Virus record (IMG/VR): IMGVR_UViG_3300025128_000038
Location: 1-57,541 of that record
DNA length: 57,541 bases
Source: a virus
Strand: one strand, 5' to 3'
Position numbers and translations under genes: made by a program. Positions 52,879 through 57,541 of the stretch are shown in pieces (the stretch's first letter is position 1; each line of letters opens with the position of its first letter). The notes under the pieces were generated by a model. That model did not search any database. It saw only the letters and a program-made list of their open reading frames with translations, and was not told the DNA's origin.

Positions 52879-53198
52879 ATAGGTTCTCCTGTAGATTCAT
52901 TTATAAGTTCTAGTTGTTCCGCCTCAAGTGAATGAGTAATGCGTACTCCCTCGTCATCATGTGATATCTTTAAAAGGTTATACTTATTTTCATCCACTTC
53001 AAGATTGTCTTTCATTTGTTCTTTAAAGGCTCTGATATATCTATTGAAACGCATAGCTAAAGCGAATGGTTTCTCATTCTTTATTAATAATGAGGCATTC
53101 TCTGTCTCGGTCTCATCTAAATATTTACTAGCCTTTTCCAAAGCGTTTGAGATATCTATCTGTTGGAATAGGTTGTAAGTTTTCGGGTTGTACGCCAT
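52875..53198 (-). CDS. hypothetical helical protein, 107 aa
   Basis: I start at the ATG at 53196-53198 (MAYNPKTYNLFQQIDISNAL) because AGGAGGAAGCAA precedes it; the frame is open to 53222. The body is helical and charged (FNRYIRAFKEQMKDNLEVDE). It overlaps the next upstream gene by about 70 bases in another frame. No family. Confidence 0.6.
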   Translation of the reverse strand: MAYNPKTYNLFQQIDISNALEKASKYLDETETENASLLIKNEKPFALAMRFNRYIRAFKEQMKDNLEVDENKYNLLKISHDDEGVRITHSLEAEQLELINESTGEPI

Positions 53199-53391
53199 TT
53201 GCTTCCTCCTGTTTGTATTCATAATCGTCTATATCATCATTGATACCACGAGCAGATGTATCATTATATGCATCTCCACTGTGATCATCAAATCCGTCCA
53301 GAATAAAGTCGCCATCTTCTGCTACCCATTCTGTTTTCTTTTTCTTCTTGTTGTACTTTGTACCTTTGTAGGTATAATTATTTTGAGGCAT
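53128..53391 (-). CDS. hypothetical acidic protein, 87 aa
   Basis: Lysine-rich start (YTYKGTKYNKKKKKTEWVAE), then an acidic region (DDHSGDAYNDTSARGINDDI) and a basic tail. It is likely disordered, and its end overlaps the next gene strongly. No family. Confidence 0.55.
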   Translation of the reverse strand: MPQNNYTYKGTKYNKKKKKTEWVAEDGDFILDGFDDHSGDAYNDTSARGINDDIDDYEYKQEEANGVQPENLQPIPTDRYLKRFGKG

Positions 53392-53400
53392 AGTTAACTC

Positions 53401-53556
53401 CTATTTTGCTGTGTAAGATGCCGTAAATCCTACGGTTAAAACTACTAGCCATATAATAGCTAGAGGGTTTGGCAATGACATCACGGCTGTCACTATCGTA
53501 TATAAAAAGAATCCTACAATGCCAAGTCCGTAGAATACTTTACCACATTCTTCCAT
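53401..53556 (-). CDS. small membrane protein, 51 aa
   Basis: MEECGKVFYGLGIVGFFLYT then two hydrophobic helices (IVTAVMSLPNPLAIIWLVVL). It overlaps the GGCT-like gene by 17 bases. Likely a two-span membrane protein of unknown role. Confidence 0.55.
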   Translation of the reverse strand: MEECGKVFYGLGIVGFFLYTIVTAVMSLPNPLAIIWLVVLTVGFTASYTAK

Positions 53557-53956
53557 GCTTCCACTCTTTCATATTGTCCTTAACAATGATGAAACTGTCA
53601 GACATTTCTAAATTAACCTCATCAGTATAGACATACATAGTTGCTTTAACGTGTAGTTCTTTACTATCTTTGTCATCTGGAATGAGAGATATCGTTACAG
53701 GTTTATACCCTGCTCCTATTTCAAGCCTATCTGTTAGACTCCAAGCGGTAGGGTCAACTTCATATAATTCGCCCTTTATTTTAAAACCTTTCTTCTTTAA
53801 AACAACAACAGGAAATATGCCCTCACCATAATCTAATATGTCAAAGTTGGGGGCAGTATGATACTCGCCTAGATATTTCTGTCCATTTAGGAAACCATGT
53901 AATCTATGCCCCCTCTTCAGTGTGCCATACACAAATAATTTTTGTTTGTCACCCAT
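53540..53956 (-). CDS. gamma-glutamylcyclotransferase/AIG2-like protein, 138 aa
   Basis: The fold is marked by KLFVYGTLKRGHRLHGFL (VYGTLKRG, residues 9-16), KGELYEVDP and LTDRLEIGAGY with Glu79, the catalytic acid of GGCT enzymes. These act on gamma-glutamyl amide bonds or amide-linked products. Comparative work on amidoligases reports AIG2-like partners of amidoligase and GATase genes; here the two partners lie about 2-3 kb upstream. Likely processes an amide or peptide tag. Confidence 0.78.
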   Translation of the reverse strand: MGDKQKLFVYGTLKRGHRLHGFLNGQKYLGEYHTAPNFDILDYGEGIFPVVVLKKKGFKIKGELYEVDPTAWSLTDRLEIGAGYKPVTISLIPDDKDSKELHVKATMYVYTDEVNLEMSDSFIIVKDNMKEWKHGRMW

Positions 53957-54123
53957 TAAGTTCGTATGTATTTTGCTATAAGTTGTTTTAATTTATCTTC
54001 CCATATATCTTTCATGTCTTGTGAATTTGAATTGTCTTTTGCGATACGTAAGTTTTTCATTCTTCTTTCCACAGTTACTATGCTTTTATTGTATGGGTGG
54101 TCTTCAGCTTTTTTGTAATGCAT
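53956..54123 (-). CDS. hypothetical small basic protein, 55 aa
   Basis: MHYKKAEDHPYNKSIVTVER then RMKNLRIAKDNSNSQDMKDI, ending KYIRT. CGGAGAAAGTAA precedes the ATG. It overlaps the peptidase gene by 20 bases and the GGCT start as TAATG. No family. Confidence 0.5.
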   Translation of the reverse strand: MHYKKAEDHPYNKSIVTVERRMKNLRIAKDNSNSQDMKDIWEDKLKQLIAKYIRT

Positions 54124-54481
54124 TTACTTTCTCCGTTATTATTTCTAAAACTTTAGGGTTATCTCTGAATACTGCCATTAACATATTTGTTAAAGTGTTT
54201 ACAACTTGTTCTTCATTATCTTCTTCTTTCAATGCTCCCCCGTCTGCGTTTAAAGAAGATATGTATACACATGCGTGCATGATTTCATGCAATAAAGTAT
54301 TGGCATAATCAATTCCGTCTACTTCTTTTTGTATCTCTATCTTATTCTCTCTTGAGATGTATTGACCCCAACAATCAGTATTAGATTTACGAAAAGAGGG
54401 ATCAACTCTTTCTATTTTAACATCAGCAAAGCCAACTTTTATTTGGTCTAACTCTTTGTTTTTATTGATTCTTTTTGACAT
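54104..54481 (-). CDS. HExxH metallopeptidase-like protein, 125 aa
   Basis: NTLLHEIMHACVYIS contains HEIMH (65-69), a zinc-binding site, and EEDNEEQVVNTLTNML after it supplies a third Glu (about 91), as in small phage zincins. Surroundings before it are basic (SKRINKNKELDQIKVGFADV). It sits in the small-gene cluster near the GGCT gene. The target is unknown; it is the third HExxH protein here. Confidence 0.7.
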   Translation of the reverse strand: MSKRINKNKELDQIKVGFADVKIERVDPSFRKSNTDCWGQYISRENKIEIQKEVDGIDYANTLLHEIMHACVYISSLNADGGALKEEDNEEQVVNTLTNMLMAVFRDNPKVLEIITEKVNALQKS

Positions 54482-54497
54482 AGTTATATATCTCTCC

Positions 54498-54908
54498 TTA
54501 AAAAACTAAATTCGTCATTGTGTCTAAAGGAGTATTATACTCTTTTTTTGGCGACGAGTCAATCTTTTTCTTTCTGTCGTCATAAAGTTCTTCGGATATT
54601 TTTCGAGGCATAACAAGAACTCTGCGTCTATACATACGAGCAACAACTCCAAATCTTTTAGCATAATTACTATTGATATATCTCTTATCCTCTAAAGCTT
54701 TGTTGATATGTCTACGAAAATAATACACAGGTTTGTTTCTTTCACTAGCCATTTTACATACGTCTGCTTTACGAGTATAGGTTTCATAGTTAGTTAAATC
54801 TCGGCGTTCTTCTCCGTCATCATCTTCCCAATAATCATAGTGACGAGGCTCAAAAGGTATTAAATCTGCAACAAGAAATGCTTTAGGTAGATTCATTTGT
54901 TTAGCCAT
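54498..54908 (-). CDS. hypothetical protein, 136 aa
   Basis: The start chosen is the ATG at 54906-54908 (MAKQMNLPKAFLVADLIPFE); it overlaps the previous gene by 8 bases. The middle is acidic (HYDYWEDDDGEERRDLTNYE), and the C-terminal half is basic with RRHINKALEDKRYINSNYAK. No known domain. Confidence 0.6.
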   Translation of the reverse strand: MAKQMNLPKAFLVADLIPFEPRHYDYWEDDDGEERRDLTNYETYTRKADVCKMASERNKPVYYFRRHINKALEDKRYINSNYAKRFGVVARMYRRRVLVMPRKISEELYDDRKKKIDSSPKKEYNTPLDTMTNLVF

Positions 54909-55080
54909 GATGTTCATCTTCTGCAATCATATCATTAAGCACAGTCACTTGGGCTTGTCCATACTTGTCAACGAATTGTTGTCGGGCTTCGTCTATTGTT
55001 ATTACGTCATCATCTATTTCATCAATTAAATGCCAAGAATATTCTTGCATTTCCATTAACCAATTTTTCATTTGTCCCAT
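54901..55080 (-). CDS. hypothetical acidic protein, 59 aa
   Basis: MGQMKNWLMEMQEYSWHLID then EIDDDVITIDEARQQFVDKY. AGAGGACAAATA precedes the ATG. This pattern (MxxMKNWLMEMQE) resembles a short conserved phage ORF of unknown role. Overlaps the next gene by 8 bases. Confidence 0.55.
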   Translation of the reverse strand: MGQMKNWLMEMQEYSWHLIDEIDDDVITIDEARQQFVDKYGQAQVTVLNDMIAEDEHHG

Positions 55081-55081
55081 A

Positions 55082-55303
55082 TTATTTGTCCTCTCTTTCT
55101 AGTTTGTATACCTCAACAGGTATTGTTTTTACAATGTTAACAATTTCTGGCATGTCTTTATGTACTAAGTTTGGGTGTGTTGTATTGTCTACATAGCTGT
55201 TATTAAAACTCATTAACGCAACCATGATAGCAACTATACCCCATGCCCAAACAATACCAAGTGCAAACCATACAATCATAAATTTTTTGAAGCCTACATT
55301 CAT
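55082..55303 (-). CDS. small membrane protein, 73 aa
   Basis: FMIVWFALGIVWAWGIVAIM forms one or two membrane spans, followed by a polar C-terminus (ATG overlap with the upstream gene). Probably inner-membrane. Function unknown. Confidence 0.6.
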   Translation of the reverse strand: MNVGFKKFMIVWFALGIVWAWGIVAIMVALMSFNNSYVDNTTHPNLVHKDMPEIVNIVKTIPVEVYKLEREDK

Positions 55304-55389
55304 AGTAAACCACCAAAATAAGATACAACATATAAGAGTACACCTATAACTATTATTAACATAGTCTTTGCTAGTATATCTTCATTCAT
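55300..55389 (-). CDS. single-span membrane peptide, 29 aa
   Basis: MNEDILAKTMLIIVIGVLLY followed by VVSYFGGLL. TAGGAGAAAAAT precedes the ATG, and the stop overlaps the next ATG (ATGA). Transmembrane; gene likely but short. Confidence 0.5.
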   Translation of the reverse strand: MNEDILAKTMLIIVIGVLLYVVSYFGGLL

Positions 55390-55459
55390 ATTTTTCTCCT
55401 ATAAAGTGTGGGAGTAGCAAACTGATTAACTAACACAGAATAGTGCTTGGTAATCTCGT

Positions 55460-55486
55460 TGCCCCCCTTAATTCAAACTAACCGAA
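55460..55486. repeat. block shared with the leader at 40067-40110, rearranged
   Basis: TGCCCCCCTTAATTC (55460-55474) is identical to 40096-40110. CAAACTAACCGAA (55474-55486) is identical to 40067-40079. The order of the two blocks is swapped between the copies. Both lie in leaders of minus-strand genes. Confidence 0.6.
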
Positions 55487-55504
55487 CTATTCGTAATTAG
55501 CTTA

Positions 55505-55524
55505 AGCATATTTTGAAATATGCT
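55505..55524. repeat. 9-bp perfect inverted repeat
   Basis: AGCATATTT and AAATATGCT around TG, just 3' of the tRNA on the minus strand. It could form a hairpin that ends tRNA processing or protects the transcript. No T-run follows. Confidence 0.45.
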
Positions 55525-55533
55525 AGGGTGTAT

Positions 55534-55607
55534 TGGAGAGGGTAGTAAGAATCGAACTTACTTACATAGAGTTGCAGTCTATTGCATAGCCAATCTGCCA
55601 TACCCTC
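55534..55607 (-). tRNA. tRNA-Cys (anticodon GCA)
   Basis: A complete 74-nt cloverleaf: acceptor GAGGGTA/TACCCTC, a 3-bp D stem with loop, anticodon stem ATAGA/TCTAT with loop CTGCAAC (GCA), variable GTAA, T arm GTAAG/CTTAC with TTCGATT, discriminator T, and CCA encoded. The D arm and layout resemble alphaproteobacterial tRNA-Cys. It is the only tRNA found. Confidence 0.9.
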
Positions 55608-55613
55608 TCAAGT

Positions 55614-55644
55614 GTGGCAAAATAAACACATAAACCTTTGCCAC
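55614..55644. repeat. 8-bp inverted repeat flanking tRNA leader
   Basis: GTGGCAAA (55614-55621) and TTTGCCAC (55637-55644) form a perfect stem with a 15-nt loop directly before the tRNA. Likely part of the structured leader or a processing hairpin. Confidence 0.5.
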
Positions 55645-55645
55645 T

Positions 55646-55771
55646 TCAGTTCTCTTTGGCTCTTATCTCCTGTACGATTGCGACTTTTTTCACTCGACCA
55701 AATGTGTTTACTGAATATTGTGAGAACGATTGAGTAGCCATACTCAATTTAAAACTACAATGTCTTACCAT
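55646..55771 (-). CDS. possible small ORF in tRNA leader, 41 aa
   Basis: MVRHCSFKLSMATQSFSQYS followed by VNTFGRVKKVAIVQEIRAKE and N. ATAGG precedes the ATG weakly. The composition is plausible, but the region also folds into hairpins (for example ATTGAGTA/TACTCAAT with loop TGGC), so it may be a non-coding leader instead. Confidence 0.3.
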   Translation of the reverse strand: MVRHCSFKLSMATQSFSQYSVNTFGRVKKVAIVQEIRAKEN

Positions 55772-55825
55772 TGATGTACCTATTGATAAGGTCAACGAAG
55801 GCTTGTACTGTCGTTCTCAATTCCT

Positions 55826-55853
55826 ATTATAACATAATAGAAAATATTTGCAA
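55826..55853 (-). promoter_or_regulatory. promoter for tRNA leader transcript
   Basis: Minus strand TTGCAA (complement of 55848-55853), 16-bp spacer, TATAAT (complement of 55826-55831), immediately before the origin-like repeat. The transcript would run about 220 nt to the tRNA. TCGTTCTCA (55811-55819) and TGAGAACGA (55720-55728) pair at long range inside it. Confidence 0.6.
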
Positions 55854-55872
55854 TAGTTTTTTTACACTACTG

Positions 55873-56074
55873 AACACCGCTGAAACACCGATAGAACACT
55901 AGACGTTACGATTTTGGGGTAAGCCACCCCTATATCCCTATAATATACGATCATTATTATATATATATTTACTATATATAGTATATATAAGTTAATATAA
56001 TATACAAGAGGGTTTGGACACCTAATATTTTTAAATCGTAGCATATCGTGTTCTTTCGGTGTTCTTTCGGTGTT
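55873..56074. repeat. 42-bp imperfect inverted repeat around AT-rich core, candidate replication origin
   Basis: 55873-55914 and the reverse complement of 56033-56074 match at 33 of 42 positions. Each arm holds about three copies of an AACACCG-type unit and ends in TACGATTT on the inner side. The 118-bp core is AT-rich with a run of TATA steps near 55950-55990 and a GGGGT/ACCCC hairpin (55916-55930). No gene fits here: the 60-residue frame over it is low-complexity. Iterons plus an AT-rich unwinding element is the classic layout of an origin. Confidence 0.65.
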
Positions 56075-57020
56075 ATGCTTTGACCATGCTATAAATCCAT
56101 TCAGCTATGCCGATTGGATTTTCTTCACACATCTCCATGATTTCTTCAGGCGTTGCACTTACTAAATCTTCGTCTTTGATTTCAGAATAAATACCAGATT
56201 CGTTATAGTATTTTGCATCAATCATTTCTTGAGAAAATGATTCTTGAGTTGTTGGTACTGCTAAATCACTTTGAGATTCTGCATAAGTCCTAGTATTTTT
56301 TGGCTTATCATTGTCATAATCCCAATCAACATAAGAGTTATCCCAATCAGTAGTCCACGAAGTTTTACCATAATGACTGCCATAATTTCCATAGTAATTT
56401 ATAGGTAGTTTCTTGCCTTTCTTGACATCATAATCGTAACCTACACCTCGTTTGATAGAATAGGTATTGGATAACCACCCAACACCAGATACATCTTCAC
56501 CATTTTGAGGATTGATAATTGTAAATTCTTTGGTGTCGCCATCTAAGAATAACATTTTATCTGAGCCAATGATATCGGATATTAACTCTTGCCAATCTTC
56601 ATTGTATAAAAGTTTAGGGTTGTTTATTAATTGAGGTTTCAGAAACCATTTAATAAATTGATGAGTGTCAGATTTACCTTTGTCAATCATAGCCGTAGGT
56701 AAACTTGCTCCGTTATGCATCACCCATAAATCTTTTCCATGTTCTTTTTTATTGAGAACTTGAAATGGGTGTGATAATGCTTTGGTGGTGTCGCCTTGTG
56801 TTGCAAACCTAAAATGAATACCCATAGGAATATTCAATTCTTGATAAGGCACAAATACTTTTTTAACATCATCGAATGTTTTAGGTAAGATTTTGTGTGT
56901 GTGTATTTTACCATTGTTGTAAAACATAACACCAAAACCATCGCTATTATTTTCGTAGGCACATTCCATTAAATCTAAATCAAGATTTTTTGGCTTGTCA
57001 GTTTGTATAATTAAACACAT
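56073..57020 (-). CDS. class II glutamine amidotransferase domain protein, 315 aa
   Basis: The N-terminal nucleophile Cys2 is present (MCLIIQTDK), followed by the Ntn-hydrolase motifs NSDGFGVMFYNNGK (about 30-43), GIHFRFATQGDTTKALSHPF and LWVMHNGASL. This domain releases ammonia from glutamine for an attached ligase. The neighbour upstream is an amidoligase, matching predicted phage peptide-synthesis pairs. The C-terminus (WTTDWDNSYVDWDYDNDKPK) is acidic and Tyr-rich. Confidence 0.82.
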   Translation of the reverse strand: MCLIIQTDKPKNLDLDLMECAYENNSDGFGVMFYNNGKIHTHKILPKTFDDVKKVFVPYQELNIPMGIHFRFATQGDTTKALSHPFQVLNKKEHGKDLWVMHNGASLPTAMIDKGKSDTHQFIKWFLKPQLINNPKLLYNEDWQELISDIIGSDKMLFLDGDTKEFTIINPQNGEDVSGVGWLSNTYSIKRGVGYDYDVKKGKKLPINYYGNYGSHYGKTSWTTDWDNSYVDWDYDNDKPKNTRTYAESQSDLAVPTTQESFSQEMIDAKYYNESGIYSEIKDEDLVSATPEEIMEMCEENPIGIAEWIYSMVKA

Positions 57021-57045
57021 AATTTTATCTCCTTTTCAGTTAAGA

Positions 57046-57541
57046 TTAACCATTAACGACATTGTCAATGGCTAGGTTTAGTTCATTGGTGACAATACGA
57101 TTTGTATTGCCCCCTTTGATGTAGTCTTTTCTCACTAACCATTCATTAAAGTATGGGTATTGAGATTTTATTCTTGGGTTGTTAAACCATTTCAAGAATT
57201 CTCTATAATGTAGCGAGGACATTTGTAAGCTACATTGTTTTACATATTCAGATAGAGCAAATGAAAATTCCAAACATCTTAATATTCCATGTTTGGTTAC
57301 GTTGCCTCTAAATATTCTCAATTCAATATGAGTTGAATGAGCAAGATTTACGGCTACATATTTATTATAATCTCGTTGCCCTCCGTCTGTCACTTTCTTA
57401 GGTGATCGTTTAGCATAACCCTCACTCGATCTTCCACTAATTTTAGTTATAAAATTATGATTCATTTCATCATTTATGAATACTAAAATTTTACCAACTT
57501 GGGCATCTGTAAATGATCTTCTGTTAAGGTTGATATGTAGT
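57046..57541 (-). CDS. amidoligase-like protein, 5'-truncated by window edge
   Basis: The frame is open to the edge (reading LHINLNRRSFTDAQVGKILV before the first internal Met at 57465), so about 165 residues of the C-terminus are visible. Motifs: HINLNRRSFTDAQVGK resembles the active-site strand of Amidoligase_2, and AHSTHIELRIFRGNVTKHGI the conserved ELRIFRG end motif. These enzymes use ATP to form amide bonds. Adjacent GATase supplies ammonia. The N-terminal part must lie beyond the window. Confidence 0.72.
   Translation of the reverse strand, partial: LHINLNRRSFTDAQVGKILVFINDEMNHNFITKISGRSSEGYAKRSPKKVTDGGQRDYNKYVAVNLAHSTHIELRIFRGNVTKHGILRCLEFSFALSEYVKQCSLQMSSLHYREFLKWFNNPRIKSQYPYFNEWLVRKDYIKGGNTNRIVTNELNLAIDNVVNG

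Noticed and set aside
55862-56044. 60-residue minus-strand frame over the origin-like repeat
   Set aside because: Low-complexity Tyr/Ile-rich translation of a TATA repeat, no ribosome-binding site, and overlap with the inverted repeat.
1-57541. Closure of the window into a circle
   Set aside because: The ends share only four bases (TAGT), and joining them puts a stop in the amidoligase frame, so the window is treated as a fragment.

Overview
The window is a continuous piece of an AT-rich (roughly one-third G+C by eye) tailed-bacteriophage genome, very probably a marine podovirus of a proteobacterial host. Evidence: a terminase small/large pair, a long P22-type portal, a scaffold plus HK97-type capsid gene, P22/T7-type connector and nozzle genes, a fibre with an S74 self-cleaving tip, no sheath or siphovirus tail genes, one giant 2,887-residue virion protein in place of a tape measure, and auxiliary genes typical of marine phages (class II ribonucleotide reductase, Hsp20, GroES, peroxiredoxin, 2OG-Fe(II) oxygenase). 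The tRNA-Cys has an alphaproteobacterial look, but the host cannot be fixed from the sequence. No integrase, phage RNA polymerase, classical endolysin or DnaG-type primase was recognised. Near-consensus sigma-70 promoters suggest that host RNA polymerase transcribes the genome.

Layout. (a) 168-1020, minus strand: four small, tightly packed unknown genes behind a promoter with a Fur-box-like 17-bp palindrome. (b) 1064-1620: non-coding, G-rich, repeat-containing region, a candidate packaging or control site. (c) 1624-37014, plus strand: virion module. It runs terS, seven tiny genes, terL, portal, small membrane/coiled-coil proteins, a spanin-like pair, hsp20/groES, scaffold, capsid, connectors, fibre, nozzle, internal virion proteins and the giant polyvalent protein. 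(d) 37007-38365, minus strand: a probable lysis cassette with a holin-like protein and very small overlapping ORFs, including a Cys-rich 40-residue protein. (e) 38415-50743, minus strand: nucleotide and DNA metabolism. It holds an HTH-metallophosphoesterase, class II RNR, a nuclease, a DUF3987-type helicase-like ATPase, a family A DNA polymerase split over two genes, a DUF669-like protein, a Sak4-like ATPase, a peroxiredoxin and a Cas4-like exonuclease. (f) 50745-55389, minus strand: many small overlapping genes (oxygenase, AIG2/GGCT-like protein, HExxH peptidase, tiny membrane proteins). (g) 55390-56074: tRNA-Cys with a structured leader, and a 42-bp imperfect inverted repeat flanking a 118-bp AT-rich core, a good origin candidate. 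(h) 56073-57541, minus strand: class II glutamine amidotransferase and an amidoligase cut by the right edge.

How it fits together: the plus-strand half builds the virion, with its chaperones sitting just upstream of scaffold and capsid. The minus-strand half makes dNTPs and replicates or recombines DNA (polymerase plus separate UDG-like/exonuclease subunit, helicase-like ATPase, Sak4, Cas4-like nuclease). It also carries a predicted amide-ligation set (amidoligase, GATase, GGCT) that may make or remodel a peptide-like modification. The motif GGGGCAC/GTGCCCC recurs about 20 times across both halves, far above chance for this composition.
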